From: Bifidobacterium sp. B4142
GTDB taxonomy: Bacteria; Actinomycetota; Actinomycetes; Actinomycetales; Bifidobacteriaceae
NCBI RefSeq assembly: GCF_026537325.1
Contig: NZ_JAFNMJ010000003.1
Coordinates: forward strand, 174,866-238,865
Direction of reading: 5' to 3'
DNA length: 64,000 bases
Below the pieces are notes generated by a model. The model had not been told where the DNA came from. It searched no databases and saw only the letters and a list, made by a program, of their open reading frames with translations. Position numbers and translations under genes: made by a program. Positions 49,737-58,851 of the stretch are shown piece after piece (the first letter of the stretch is position 1; every line of letters starts with the position of its first letter).

Positions 49737-51683
49737 CTACTCCAGCTCTTCCCCGATGGTCAGCCACTCCTCCTCAAGCTGGTCCGACTGCCCGGTCAGA
49801 TCCTTGAGTTTGCTGTTGAGTTCGTTGAGGCCCTGGTAGTCGCCGGGGTCGTGTTCAGCCATCTGCCGTTCAAGGTCCTTGCGCCGATCGGCCAGCTTGG
49901 CCAGCTTGCGTTCGATGGCAGAGGCCTGCTTGCTCAGATTTCGTCTGGCGACACGTTCGGCCTTGGCCTGATCGGGATCCTCGGCCTCCTTGGCCGATGT
50001 CCGGCTCGGTGCATCCGCAGCTTCCCGATCGGCCGACTCAACCATATCCAGGTAGTCCTGGACGCCGCCGGGCAGGTGAACCACCTTGCCGTTGATCAGC
50101 GCAAACTGCTGGTCGGTCACCCGCTCCAGCAGGTAGCGGTCGTGGGAGACCACGATCAGGGTGCCCGGCCATGAGTCCAGCATGTCTTCCATGACGGCCA
50201 GCATGTCGGTATCCAGATCGTTGCCAGGCTCGTCCATGACCAGCACGTTGGGCTCGTCCAGCAGGATGAGCAAGAGCTGCATGCGGCGCTTCTGCCCGCC
50301 AGACAGGTCGCCGATCCTGGTCATCAGCTGGGAGCTTTCAAAGCCCAAGCGCTCCATCAATTGGCTGGGTGACACCTCCTTGCCCTCCACCAGATAGGTA
50401 GGCTTGTAGCGGCTGAGGACCTCCTTGATCCGATAGCGGTCCAGTTTCTCCAGTTCGTCCAGACGTTGGGTCAGCACTGCAAAGCGGACAGTCTTGCCTA
50501 CCTTGACGTGCCCTGCCGTGGGAGCCACGCTGCCGTCAATCAGACCCAGCAGAGTGGACTTGCCGGCTCCGTTGGCGCCTACGATGCCGAACCGGTCGCC
50601 GGGGCCGATCAGCCAGGTCACGTCGTCCAGGACCTTGTGACCGCTGATGGTGAGGGTGTCGGCCGCTGCGGTGCCCGGGCGGTCCTTGCCGGGATCGGCG
50701 GCCACGGTCACTGATCCCATCAGAGGGCGCTGGGCATGAGGGGAGGGGACCCTGTCATCCTTGCCTCCTTCGATATCGGAGTCGGCCTCTGGATAGATCT
50801 TGGTCACGTCGACCAGGTCCACCACCTGTTTGCCCAAGCGGGAGGTGGCCATCCGCTTGAGTTCCAGGCTGTTGCGCATGGGCGGCACGTCGGCAATCAG
50901 CTCCCGGGCGGCCTTGACGTGGAACTTCTGCTTGGTCGAACGGGCCCGGGCGCCCCGGGTCAGCCAGGCCAGTTCCTTGCGGGCCAGGTTGCGGCGCTTG
51001 GTCTCGGCCAGATCAGCCCGGCGTTCGCGTTCCACCCGTTGAAGCATGTAGGCGCTGTAGCCGCCCTCGAAGGGGTCGATGGTTCCGTCGTGCACCTCCC
51101 ACATGGAGGTGCAGACCTCGTCCAGGAACCAGCGGTCGTGGGTGACCAGCAGGAGGGCTCCGGAATTCTTGGCCCAGCGGTTCTTCAGATGCTCGGCCAG
51201 CCAGTGGATGGTGAGCAGGTCCAGATGATTGGTCGGCTCATCCAGGGCCAGGATGTCCCAATCCCGAAGCAGCAGCCGGGCCAAGTCCACCCTGCGGCGC
51301 TGACCGCCGGACAATGTGCCTACCTTGGCTTCCAGCTCCATGCCGCCCAGAAGGGATTCGACGATTTCGCGCGATCTGGGATCGGCAGCCCACTCGTAGT
51401 CTTGCCGATCCTCCAAGGCCGCCCTGCGGACCGTGTCCTCGTCCTTCAGGGGATCGCGCTGGTCCAGCATGCCGAAGGTGAGACCATTGCGCATGGTCAC
51501 CCGTCCCTGATCGGGTTCCTGGGTGCCCTTCAGAAGGTGCAGCAGGGTGGATTTCCCGTCCCCGTTTCGGCCCACGATGCCGATCCGGTCCCCCTCGAAG
51601 ATGCCCTGGGTCACATCCGTGAAGATGGTTTTTGTGGCAAAGGACAGGGCGACGTGTTCCAGACCGAGATCATAGATGGGCAT
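49737..51683 (-). CDS. ABC-F family ATPase (Uup-like)
   Basis: A 648-residue cytosolic protein with two fused ATPase domains: Walker A GRNGDGKSTLLHLLKG (residue 37 on) and GANGAGKSTLLGLIDG, signatures LSGGQRRRVDLARLLL and LSGGQKRRMQLLLILL. The linker AWLTRGARARSTKQKFHV contacts the ribosome P site in ABC-F proteins. A C-terminal coiled coil (about residues 570-648: AIERKLAKLADRRKDLERQM) marks the Uup subgroup. ABC-F proteins aid translation of hard sequences or protect ribosomes. No export domain. Its stop is two bases from the convergent amidotransferase gene. Confidence 0.93.
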   Translation of the reverse strand: MPIYDLGLEHVALSFATKTIFTDVTQGIFEGDRIGIVGRNGDGKSTLLHLLKGTQEPDQGRVTMRNGLTFGMLDQRDPLKDEDTVRRAALEDRQDYEWAADPRSREIVESLLGGMELEAKVGTLSGGQRRRVDLARLLLRDWDILALDEPTNHLDLLTIHWLAEHLKNRWAKNSGALLLVTHDRWFLDEVCTSMWEVHDGTIDPFEGGYSAYMLQRVERERRADLAETKRRNLARKELAWLTRGARARSTKQKFHVKAARELIADVPPMRNSLELKRMATSRLGKQVVDLVDVTKIYPEADSDIEGGKDDRVPSPHAQRPLMGSVTVAADPGKDRPGTAAADTLTISGHKVLDDVTWLIGPGDRFGIVGANGAGKSTLLGLIDGSVAPTAGHVKVGKTVRFAVLTQRLDELEKLDRYRIKEVLSRYKPTYLVEGKEVSPSQLMERLGFESSQLMTRIGDLSGGQKRRMQLLLILLDEPNVLVMDEPGNDLDTDMLAVMEDMLDSWPGTLIVVSHDRYLLERVTDQQFALINGKVVHLPGGVQDYLDMVESADREAADAPSRTSAKEAEDPDQAKAERVARRNLSKQASAIERKLAKLADRRKDLERQMAEHDPGDYQGLNELNSKLKDLTGQSDQLEEEWLTIGEELE

Positions 51684-51726
51684 GATTCACCAATCTACTG
51701 CCTGCCTTGGATGGGAGCCCTGAGGA

Positions 51727-52281
51727 TCAGCGGTCGGTGATCTGTGAGCCCAGCACCCTCTCGCTCAGCGCCCGAGGGCCTCGCGTGACGGCTACAGCGC
51801 CCGATCGGACCAGCTCGATGATGCCGAAGGGCCGCAGCAGACGCAGCAGGGCCTCCAGTTTGCCTTCGGCCCCAGTGGCCTCGATGGTCAGTGACTCGGG
51901 GTGCACGTCGACAACACGCACGCGGAAGAGTTTGACGATCTCCAGCACATCGGAGCGGTTGCGTTCGTTGGCTTTGACCTTGATCATGACCAGCTCGCGC
52001 TCCACGGCCTCGTCGCCCTTGAGCTCGACGATCTTGAGCACGTGCAGCAGCTTGTTGAGCTGTTTGATGATCTGCTCCAGGGGGACGGCCTCCACGTCTG
52101 CAGTGACCGTGATCCGAGAGATGTCGTCCCGCTCGGTGGACGAGACGGACAGGGAGTTGATGTTGAAGGCGCGCCGGGCGAACAGGCCGGCCACCCTGGC
52201 CAGGACGCCGGGGCGGTTCTCGACCAGGACGGAAAGGGTGTGCCGCTCGGAGCCGGGCTTGGATGCTGGATAATTGGCCAT
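51727..52281 (-). CDS. ilvN: Acetolactate synthase small (regulatory) subunit
   Basis: IlvN gives valine feedback control to the IlvB enzyme in branched-chain amino acid synthesis. The 184-residue protein starts with ACT domain RHTLSVLVENRPGVLARVAGLFARR and NINSLSVSSTERDDISRIT, then the C-terminal domain (REL VMIKVKANERNRSDVLEI). It begins at ATG 52281 after GAAAGGGGCACCAC, 14 bases after ilvB; a longer upstream frame inside ilvB is rejected. Normal ilvBN order. Confidence 0.95.
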   Translation of the reverse strand: MANYPASKPGSERHTLSVLVENRPGVLARVAGLFARRAFNINSLSVSSTERDDISRITVTADVEAVPLEQIIKQLNKLLHVLKIVELKGDEAVERELVMIKVKANERNRSDVLEIVKLFRVRVVDVHPESLTIEATGAEGKLEALLRLLRPFGIIELVRSGAVAVTRGPRALSERVLGSQITDR

Positions 52282-52295
52282 GTGGTGCCCCTTTC

Positions 52296-54236
52296 CTACT
52301 TGTTCATGCGACCGGCGGCATCGTTGGCCATGGCTGCCCGGTCGGCTCCGGTCTGCTGGTGCGGCTCGGGCTGCTCCTGTTCCGGACGGATGCCGGCCAG
52401 GGGCTGCACGCCCGGCTTGTAGATGATGGTGTCGTTGGAGGCGCCTGCCGGGACCATGGGCCATACCATGGCATCCTTCCAGACGCGAAAGTCGATCAGG
52501 ACCGGCCGGTCGGTCACTGCGTTGGCCTTATCAATGGCTTCCAGGGCCTGCTCCTGGGTAAAGGCCCGCAGTCCCAGGCAGCCATAGGCCTCGGCCAGCT
52601 TGACGAAGTCGGGGATGCCGTTGCCGTCTGTGGGCTTGTCGCCGCCGTCCTCCAAGTCGGTCTGGGAGTAGTGGCTGCCATAAAAGAGGGTCTGCCACTG
52701 ACGGACCATGCCGTAGACCGAGTTGTTGAGTATGGCGATGCGGATGGGCAGTCCCGCCTGCTGAGCTGTGGCCAGCTCCTCGGAGGTCATCTGGAAGGAG
52801 CCGTCCCCGTCAACCAGCCAGACAGGCCGTGGATCCTCCTGTTCCCTGGTACCAATGGCTGTGCCGATGGCGGCGGGCAGACCGTAGCCCATGGTCCCCA
52901 GTCCGCAGGAGGAGACCCAGGAGCGGGTGCGTTCGAAGTCGATGAACTGGCTGGCCCACATCTGGTGTTGACCTACGCCGGATACCCAGATGGTATTCGG
53001 ATCGGCCTTGTTGCTCAGGGTCTGGACCACCCACTGGGGAGCCAGCGTGCCGTCCGGGCTGGGCTCAAAGGTGGTGGGATAGTCGTGCCGCCAGCCGTCG
53101 ATCAGCCGCCACCAGGGCTTGAGGTCGGGCTTGCCCCAAGTGCGCTGGGCCGCTTTGAGCGCCGGAATCAGGTCGTCCAGCACCTGGCCCACGTCCCCGA
53201 CGATGGGTACGTCTGCCTGCCGGTTCTTCCCGATTTCGGCCGGGTCGATGTCGATGTGGATGACCCTGGCCACTGGGGCGAAGTCCTCCAGGCTGCCGGT
53301 CACCCGGTCGTCGAAGCGTGTGCCCACGGCCACCAGCAGGTCGGAGTGTTGGATGGCTCCGTTGGCGGCCACCGTGCCGTGCATGCCGGGCATTCCCAGA
53401 ACGGCTGGATCGGAGTCGGGCACGATGCCTCGTGCTGGCAGGGTGGTGACCATGGGGGCACCGGTAGCTCGAACGAGTTCCTGGATCTGCCGGCGAGCGT
53501 CTGATCGGACTGCGCCGCCGCCCACATAGAGGACTGGTCTGTGCGACTGGACCAGGAGTCGGGCGGCATCATCCAGGACGTGCCCGTGCGCCCGCGTCAC
53601 CGGGTTGTAGCCGGGCAGAATCATCTCCTGGGGCCAGGAGTAGAGCATCTTGCCGTTCTGGGCCGTCTTGCTCAGGTCCACTACTACAGGGCCGGGCCTT
53701 CCCGAGCGGGCGATGTGGTAGGCCTCGGTCATGACCCGGGGAATGTCCTGGGCTTTGGTCAGCAGATAGGAGTGTTTGGCCACCGGGTAGGTGATGCCCA
53801 CGATGTCGGCCTCCTGAAAGGCATCGGTGCCAATGGAGTCCACACCCACCTGGCCGGTCACCACTACCAGGGGCACCGAGTCCATCATGGCATCGGCTAT
53901 GGGGGTGACCATGTTTGTGGCCCCGGGGCCCGAGGTCACCAGGCAGACCCCCACCTTGCCCGTGGAGACGGCATAGCCCTCGGCTGCGTGCCCGGCGGCC
54001 TGCTCGTGGCGGGTCAGCGTGAAGTTGAAGCGCACCTGCTCGTCGATGGCGTCGTAGGTGGGCAGGATGGCCCCTCCTGGAACGCCGAAGACCTGCGTGA
54101 CCCCTAGATCCTCCAGGGACCGAATCAGCGCCTGAGCTCCCGTCATGGGCTCGCCCTGGGCGGGAACATCCTTGTCGTCGGGGCCCCAGTTCCTGGGTAC
54201 CGAACTGAATGCTTGCAGAGGTGTCGGCAGACTCAT
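52296..54236 (-). CDS. ilvB: Acetolactate synthase large (catalytic) subunit
   Basis: IlvB condenses pyruvate with pyruvate or 2-oxobutyrate using TPP, Mg and FAD. The 646-residue protein shows GGAILPTYDAI, the TPP-activating Glu in TRHEQAAGHAAEGYA, and the TPP motif GDGSFQMTSEELATA ... LNNSVYGMVRQWQ. The ATG at 54236 (MSLPTPLQAFSS) follows GAGAGGAAAC; upstream in-frame ATG 54485 would pass through the rnc stop region and is rejected. The 217-base leader has a strong hairpin, listed separately. Cotranscribed with ilvN. Confidence 0.97.
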   Translation of the reverse strand: MSLPTPLQAFSSVPRNWGPDDKDVPAQGEPMTGAQALIRSLEDLGVTQVFGVPGGAILPTYDAIDEQVRFNFTLTRHEQAAGHAAEGYAVSTGKVGVCLVTSGPGATNMVTPIADAMMDSVPLVVVTGQVGVDSIGTDAFQEADIVGITYPVAKHSYLLTKAQDIPRVMTEAYHIARSGRPGPVVVDLSKTAQNGKMLYSWPQEMILPGYNPVTRAHGHVLDDAARLLVQSHRPVLYVGGGAVRSDARRQIQELVRATGAPMVTTLPARGIVPDSDPAVLGMPGMHGTVAANGAIQHSDLLVAVGTRFDDRVTGSLEDFAPVARVIHIDIDPAEIGKNRQADVPIVGDVGQVLDDLIPALKAAQRTWGKPDLKPWWRLIDGWRHDYPTTFEPSPDGTLAPQWVVQTLSNKADPNTIWVSGVGQHQMWASQFIDFERTRSWVSSCGLGTMGYGLPAAIGTAIGTREQEDPRPVWLVDGDGSFQMTSEELATAQQAGLPIRIAILNNSVYGMVRQWQTLFYGSHYSQTDLEDGGDKPTDGNGIPDFVKLAEAYGCLGLRAFTQEQALEAIDKANAVTDRPVLIDFRVWKDAMVWPMVPAGASNDTIIYKPGVQPLAGIRPEQEQPEPHQQTGADRAAMANDAAGRMNK

Positions 54237-54340
54237 GTTTCCTCTCGACCTCCAGACTGCGCGCCGACCTGCGGCCGTGCATGTCGAAATATGAACCTGT
54301 CGGAGCGTCGGCGGTGTGGGCGGACGAATCCCGATCAGGA

Positions 54341-54375
54341 GGAGGCGCCTATGCCGTTCGTGACGGCATGCCTCC
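54341..54375 (-). promoter_or_regulatory. Stem-loop in the ilvB leader (or weak rnc terminator)
   Basis: Inner arms ATGCCGT / ACGGCAT (54351-54357, 54363-54369) and outer arms GGAGGC / GCCTCC (54341-54346, 54370-54375) make a 13-bp stem with a four-base bulge and five-base loop. It lies between the rnc stop and the ilvB start. No T run follows on the minus strand, so it looks more like a leader structure than a terminator. Confidence 0.5.
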
Positions 54376-54453
54376 AGGTTATCCCCATAGTCTAAACAGG
54401 GGTCTGGTCGGGGCGTTGGCGCAGTACCGCATGCCGGAATTTCGGATGGATCC

Positions 54454-55254
54454 TCAGGAGGGTTGCTCGGCGCGCAGGGTCGCAAGCAGATCCCGGTCGT
54501 CCAGCCGCTTCCACCCCTGGGCGGCGGCAGCCAGCTGGGCCTTCCGCTTGCTGCTGGCCTGGCCCTTGCCGATCACGGTCCCGCCGTCCTCCAGGCGCAG
54601 CTCGGCGGTGAAAACCTGGGCGTATTCCGGTCCGGAGACCGCCATGGCGTACCGCGGTTCGCCCAAGCCCAGCTTGTGGGCCTTGACGGTGATCGAGGTC
54701 TTCCAATCCAGAGCCGGCCCTTCGGTGGCTACCTCGGCCAAGGTGTCGTCAAGAAGGGTATGGACGGTGGTCCTGGCCCCCTCGATGCCGTGCTCCACAA
54801 AGACCGATCCGATCAACGATTCGACGGTGTCGCAGAGTATGGAGTCCTTGTCGGCCCCGCCGTTTTCGCTCTCGCCCCTGCCCAGAAGAATATACTGCCC
54901 AAGGTGCAGCTTCTCCCGGGCGATGGCCGACAGGGCCTCCTCGGAGACCGCCTTGGCCCGCATCTTGGCCAGCTGGCCCTCGGTCATGTCCGGGTGAACC
55001 TTGTATAGGGTCTCCGTGGCTACCAGTTCCAGAACCGCGTCGCCCAAGAACTCCAACCGTTCATTGTTGGGCATGCCCGGGTGCTCATGGGCGAAGGAAC
55101 GATGGGTCAGGGCGTGCACCAGCAGCTCCGGGCTGATCCTGCCGCCCAGGGCCTGGAAGAGCTCCTCAGCAGCCTGGTTGCCGGAATCCTCTTGCTCCTG
55201 TTCCTCCTGCCGCATGTAGTCTTCCTGATCCTTCCTGGAGCGCCCTGTCTGCAT
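54454..55254 (-). CDS. rnc: Ribonuclease III
   Basis: RNase III cuts double-stranded RNA in rRNA and mRNA processing. The 266-residue protein has the signature HEHPGMPNNERLEFLGDAVLELV (key NERLEFLGDAVL with catalytic Glu/Asp) near residue 62, DTVESLIGSVFVEHG with the second acidic site, and a C-terminal dsRNA-binding domain (GKGQASSKRKAQLAAAAQGWKRL). ATG 55254 follows GAGAAAGGGC; ATG 55215 is an alternative, and the longer frame from 55335 would run through the rpmF terminator. The N-terminal 40 residues are Glu/Gln-rich. Confidence 0.96.
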   Translation of the reverse strand: MQTGRSRKDQEDYMRQEEQEQEDSGNQAAEELFQALGGRISPELLVHALTHRSFAHEHPGMPNNERLEFLGDAVLELVATETLYKVHPDMTEGQLAKMRAKAVSEEALSAIAREKLHLGQYILLGRGESENGGADKDSILCDTVESLIGSVFVEHGIEGARTTVHTLLDDTLAEVATEGPALDWKTSITVKAHKLGLGEPRYAMAVSGPEYAQVFTAELRLEDGGTVIGKGQASSKRKAQLAAAAQGWKRLDDRDLLATLRAEQPS

Positions 55255-55296
55255 GGCCCTTTCTCGCTTTCTCGGACTTGCCGTCTGATGATATGG

Positions 55297-55328
55297 AAAA
55301 ACCCCGCCACCCGTCGATGGCCGGGGTT
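55297..55328 (-). terminator. Rho-independent terminator after rpmF
   Basis: On the minus strand AACCCCG (55328-55322) pairs with CGGGGTT (55306-55300), extended by three pairs across a bulge, and is followed by a T run (plus-strand AAAAA at 55297-55301). It lies 30 bases after the rpmF stop and before rnc, so rnc may use read-through or a promoter here. Confidence 0.85.
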
Positions 55329-55357
55329 CTCTCATTGCGTGTCGATCGCCGATTGGC

Positions 55358-55552
55358 TCACTTGCTGAACTGCGGACGAATGGCGTCGCGGTAGACGCGC
55401 CCGCGGTACATGCCGCAGCTGGGGCATGCCATGTGCGGCAGCGCAGGAGCTCCGCAATTGGGGCAGGTCACCGTAGCGGCGGCCTGGGTCTTCCAGTTGG
55501 CGCGCCGTGAATGGGTGTTGGCGCGCGAAGTCTTGTATTTTGGCAGTGCCAT
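55358..55552 (-). CDS. rpmF: 50S ribosomal protein L32
   Basis: A 64-residue ribosomal protein. Family start [20 protein letters not shown] and the zinc-ribbon cysteines CPNCGAP ... [10 protein letters not shown] are both present. DUF177 lies 64 bases upstream in the usual yceD-rpmF order. A terminator follows directly. Confidence 0.96.
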   Translation of the reverse strand: MALPKYKTSRANTHSRRANWKTQAAATVTCPNCGAPALPHMACPSCGMYRGRVYRDAIRPQFSK

Positions 55553-55616
55553 ATTGTCCTCTGTTTCGATCGAATACTTCGAGCTTAAGCGTAGAGCAGT
55601 CTATCGCAACCTCCGG

Positions 55617-56237
55617 TCATTCGCCAGCTTGGGCGTCGCTGCCGGGGTTCTCCTCCTGCTCAAGACGCTGCTTCAGCCCCTCCAGGGCCGCCCAGCGGTC
55701 GTCCATCATCTGGTGGTGGTGGTCAGGGTGGTCATTAAGATCCATGCCACACTGGGGGCACAGGCCTCGGCAGTCGGGTCGGCATAGGGGCTGCAGGGGC
55801 AGGGCCTCCACCAGGTCGTCGCGCAGCAGGGCTTCCAGATCCATAAAGGCGCCCGCGCCGGCCAGGGGATAGGTCTGGCCGCTGGCCTCCTCCTGTTCGG
55901 CCAGGATCTCCTCCTTGCCATGGGTCGGCTCCGGTTCGGGTTCCTTGTAAGGGTAGAAGACCACCGGATCGTCCTGGATGCTGGTGTCCACAGGCCTCAG
56001 GCAGCGAGTGCATTCGGTCTTCAGCGGTACGCTGATGTGGGCCTGCAACAAAAGTCCATCCACCAAGGAGTCGATGTCACCCTCCACATGCACGGGTGTT
56101 CCTGCCGGTATACCCACTACCTGGTCGCCGATGCCCTCAGGGGCTGGAAAATCGCGGTTCACTCGGGTGCTCTGCCCTGCCCGCGTCGACACCTGGGCCA
56201 CTGAAACCGCCCAGGGGGAATCCTCCGGTCTGCTCAT
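55617..56237 (-). CDS. DUF177 (YceD) family protein
   Basis: A 206-residue YceD/DUF177 protein, almost always encoded just before rpmF; in plants and E. coli the family is tied to 23S rRNA or large-subunit maturation. The conserved part is HISVPLKTECTRCLRPVDTSIQ with CxxC, then the late cysteine cluster CRPDCRGLCPQCGMDLND near residue 165, probably zinc-binding. It overlaps the DivIVA-like gene by four bases and so belongs to the coaD operon. Confidence 0.92.
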   Translation of the reverse strand: MSRPEDSPWAVSVAQVSTRAGQSTRVNRDFPAPEGIGDQVVGIPAGTPVHVEGDIDSLVDGLLLQAHISVPLKTECTRCLRPVDTSIQDDPVVFYPYKEPEPEPTHGKEEILAEQEEASGQTYPLAGAGAFMDLEALLRDDLVEALPLQPLCRPDCRGLCPQCGMDLNDHPDHHHQMMDDRWAALEGLKQRLEQEENPGSDAQAGE

Positions 56238-56926
56238 CCCTGCGTCTCCTTTCCCCGGTCCGAGACCGACGCGTTCATGCTACGCGCTGCCTCCTGCTCA
56301 CGCTGGTGGAGAACCTCCAGGCCGGCACGCACATCCTGACTCATCTTGCCCAGCTGGGTGTCGAGCTCGCCCATGACCTGGGCGGCATACCCATCGGCCC
56401 CCTGGACCAGACGGTCTGCCTGGGCCTGGGCCGTGTCGATGATGGTCTGGGCCTTCTGCCGGGCTATGGCCACCACATTCTCCTGACCAGCCAGGAAGCG
56501 GGCCTGCTCGCCAGCCTCCTTGACGATGTCTGCAGCTCGACTCTGGGCGTCGGATACGGTGGCGTTGGCCTGGGTCTGTGCCGTGTTCAGCCGGCGTTCC
56601 GCCTCCCTCATGAGCGCCGAGGCCCGCTCCAGCTGCACTGGAAGCATCTTCTTGAGCTCGTTGAGGTCGTCGGCCAGCTCGTCTCGGTCTACCTTGACCA
56701 GTCCCGGACTGAAAACGGGGGCCTTGGCCTCATCCAGCACGGCCTGGATCCGATCGATGATGTCATAGACGGTGGTGAATTCCGATCGGGGGTTCCCGCT
56801 CTCGCTTCGATCCTCCTGCAGGTCGGGCAGGTCCTTCATGTCGACTGCGGACCTGGGAGCGCTCGCTCTGGTCGAGTCGTCGATGGGCTCCTCATCGTCC
56901 CTCTCCTGGGTCTGCTCGTTCATCAT
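56234..56926 (-). CDS. DivIVA-like / coiled-coil protein
   Basis: A 230-residue soluble protein with a long alpha-helical coiled coil from about residue 50 to 215 ([61 protein letters not shown] in heptads). The pattern resembles short actinobacterial DivIVA/Wag31-type or F0-b-like proteins seen between coaD and yceD in this order. It has no membrane span. A role in polar growth or division is inferred from resemblance only. Four-base overlaps with coaD and DUF177 show coupling. Confidence 0.85.
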   Translation of the reverse strand: MMNEQTQERDDEEPIDDSTRASAPRSAVDMKDLPDLQEDRSESGNPRSEFTTVYDIIDRIQAVLDEAKAPVFSPGLVKVDRDELADDLNELKKMLPVQLERASALMREAERRLNTAQTQANATVSDAQSRAADIVKEAGEQARFLAGQENVVAIARQKAQTIIDTAQAQADRLVQGADGYAAQVMGELDTQLGKMSQDVRAGLEVLHQREQEAARSMNASVSDRGKETQG

Positions 56927-57432
56927 TGGCTCTTTTCCGTGTGCGGTGTGTCCCTGTGCAAGGTGTATATCAATGCATCCACGACGCTGTCAGGGACCAT
57001 GCCGGTGATGTCCCCTCCATGTCTGGCCACGTCCTTGACGATGGTGCTGGAGATGTGCTCCCTTACCGGATCTGCTGGCAGGAAGAGCGTTTCCACCCCG
57101 GACAGCTTGCGATTGACCAGGGCCATGCCCAGCTCGGCCTCATAGTCCCCGTTCTGTCTTAGTCCCTTGACGATGACCGAGGCCCCCACCTTCCGGCAGT
57201 AGTCGGTGATCAGGCCATCGGTAGAGGCTACGGTGATGTTCGGGTATCCGTCCTCGTCCAGGGCCCGGCGGATCATGGCCACCCGCTTCTGTTCGCTAAA
57301 CATGGGGGTCTTGGCGGCATTGACGGCCACGACCACGTGGACCGTCTCGAAGAAACAGGCGCAACGTTCGATCACATCCATGTGGCCGGAGGTGACCGGA
57401 TCATATGAGCCAGGGCATACAGCGATAGTCAT
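56923..57432 (-). CDS. coaD: Phosphopantetheine adenylyltransferase
   Basis: CoaD adenylates 4'-phosphopantetheine, the fourth step of coenzyme A synthesis. The 169-residue protein starts with [19 protein letters not shown] (the nucleotide-binding TxGH motif), includes [19 protein letters not shown] and [21 protein letters not shown] (ISSTxVR/K motif). First gene of the operon coaD / DivIVA-like / DUF177 / rpmF. Divergent from the DUF3039 gene. Confidence 0.96.
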   Translation of the reverse strand: MTIAVCPGSYDPVTSGHMDVIERCACFFETVHVVVAVNAAKTPMFSEQKRVAMIRRALDEDGYPNITVASTDGLITDYCRKVGASVIVKGLRQNGDYEAELGMALVNRKLSGVETLFLPADPVREHISSTIVKDVARHGGDITGMVPDSVVDALIYTLHRDTPHTEKSQ

Positions 57433-57485
57433 GATTCTCAGCGTAGCGCGTCATAGGGAGCGAACGTGTAGCTCGCCGCCGTACC

Positions 57486-57806
57486 ATGGATATCATGACT
57501 GCAAGCAAGAGCATTCGCATGGAGGATCCGGAGCGGGAGCAGAACCCCGACCAGGGCACTGGCACGGCCGTTCTGGACCGTCCGGACACCGAGACCGCCG
57601 AAAAGACCCGCCTGAACGACCAGGGCGATGCCGACCGGTTCGCCCACTACGTCTCCCGTGAGCGCATCGCCGAGTCCAAGCTGACCGGCCGGCCTGTCGT
57701 GGCCCTCTGCGGCAAGGTCTGGGTGCCCAAGCACGACCCCTCCCAGTACCCGGTCTGTCCGGACTGCAAGCGCATTTATGAACAGATGACCGGCGGCGGC
57801 CACTGA
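57486..57806 (+). CDS. DUF3039 domain protein
   Basis: A 106-residue actinobacterial protein of unknown role. The C-terminal half is the conserved DUF3039 core: DRFAHYVSRERIAESKLTGRPVVALCGKVWVP followed by PVCPDCKRIYEQM; the Cys in LCGKVW with the CPDC pair suggests a zinc site. The N-terminus is acidic and variable. ATG 57486 or 57495 could be used. It faces away from coaD. Confidence 0.9.
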   Translation: MDIMTASKSIRMEDPEREQNPDQGTGTAVLDRPDTETAEKTRLNDQGDADRFAHYVSRERIAESKLTGRPVVALCGKVWVPKHDPSQYPVCPDCKRIYEQMTGGGH

Positions 57807-57831
57807 GGGCTACTGAGCGGCACAGGCTGCT

Positions 57832-58851
57832 TCAGGACTGCCTGTCCAAGGCGATCCGGTCGATGAGGTCTAGCTCCTCCTGGCTGAAGTCGGCGGATTC
57901 GACAGCCTTGAGATTGTCCACGATCTGCTCGGGCTTGGAGGCGCCGATGAGTACCGAGGTGACAGCCGGGTCCCTGAGCAGCCAGGCTAGAGCCATCTCT
58001 GCCAGACTCTGGCCGCGTTGACGGGCCAGGCCGTTCAGGTTCTGGATCTGCTTCAGCCGCTGAGAGGTCAGGGCGGACTCCTTGAGGAAGCGGCCGTCGG
58101 CCCGAATACGGCTGTCCTCGGGAATCCCCTGCAGGTAGCGGTCGGTCAGCAGCCCCTGGGCCAGCGGGCTGAAGGCGATCAGTCCTTTCTTCTCGTTCAT
58201 TGTCGTCTGTTTGAGGCCGTTGCCTTCGATGGTCCTGTCCAAGATGGAATAGCGGTTTTGGTTGATGATGAAGGGGACGTGCATCTCGGTCAGGATGGCC
58301 GAGGCCCGTGCCATGGTCGGCCCGTCGTAGTTGGACAGTCCAAGGTAGAGGGCCTTGCCGCTGGTGACCGCCTGAGCCAGGGCGCCCATGGTCTCTTCTA
58401 GGGGCGTGTCCGGGTCGGGGCGGTGGTGGTAGAAGATGTCCACATAGTCAAGTCCCAGCCGTTTCAGGCTCTGGTCCAGCCCGGACAGCAGATGCTTGCG
58501 TGAGCCGAGGTCCCCGTAAGGGCCAGGCCACATTTCATAGCCGGCCTTGGTGGAGATGACCAGCTCCTGGCGATGGTGGCTGAAGCATTTCTGCAGGATG
58601 ATTCCCACGTTGCGCTCGGCGGCGCCCGGTCCAGGCCCGTAATTGTCAGCCAGGTCGAAGTGGGTGATGCCGTGGTCGAAGGCCGTCGTGCATAGTCCCT
58701 GCATACGGTCCAGGGGCGTGGTGTCGCCGAAGTTGTGCCAGCAGCCCAGGCAAATGGGTGGCAATTTCAGACCGCTGTCGCCGCAGCGCCGGTAGGTTGT
58801 GGAATCATATCGGCTTGAGTCGGGCTGATGGTTTTCGGATTGCGCGCCCAT
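57832..58851 (-). CDS. Aldo/keto reductase (YghZ-like)
   Basis: A 339-residue NADPH-dependent reductase of the AKR14/YghZ group, which in E. coli reduces L-glyceraldehyde 3-phosphate and methylglyoxal. The TIM-barrel motif with catalytic Asp and Tyr is FDLADNYGPGPGAAERNVG near residue 75, Lys in VISTKAGYEMWPGPYGD, His in DIFYHHRPDPDTPLEE. Its ATG overlaps the pncB stop by one base, so the two are coupled. Substrate not certain. Confidence 0.9.
   Translation of the reverse strand: MGAQSENHQPDSSRYDSTTYRRCGDSGLKLPPICLGCWHNFGDTTPLDRMQGLCTTAFDHGITHFDLADNYGPGPGAAERNVGIILQKCFSHHRQELVISTKAGYEMWPGPYGDLGSRKHLLSGLDQSLKRLGLDYVDIFYHHRPDPDTPLEETMGALAQAVTSGKALYLGLSNYDGPTMARASAILTEMHVPFIINQNRYSILDRTIEGNGLKQTTMNEKKGLIAFSPLAQGLLTDRYLQGIPEDSRIRADGRFLKESALTSQRLKQIQNLNGLARQRGQSLAEMALAWLLRDPAVTSVLIGASKPEQIVDNLKAVESADFSQEELDLIDRIALDRQS

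Noticed and set aside
50736-51740. 334-codon plus-strand frame opposite the ABC-F gene
   Set aside because: Shadow of a clearly coding ABC-F gene.
52263-53504. 413-codon plus-strand frame opposite ilvB
   Set aside because: Antisense of acetolactate synthase; no motif and no own promoter or ribosome site.
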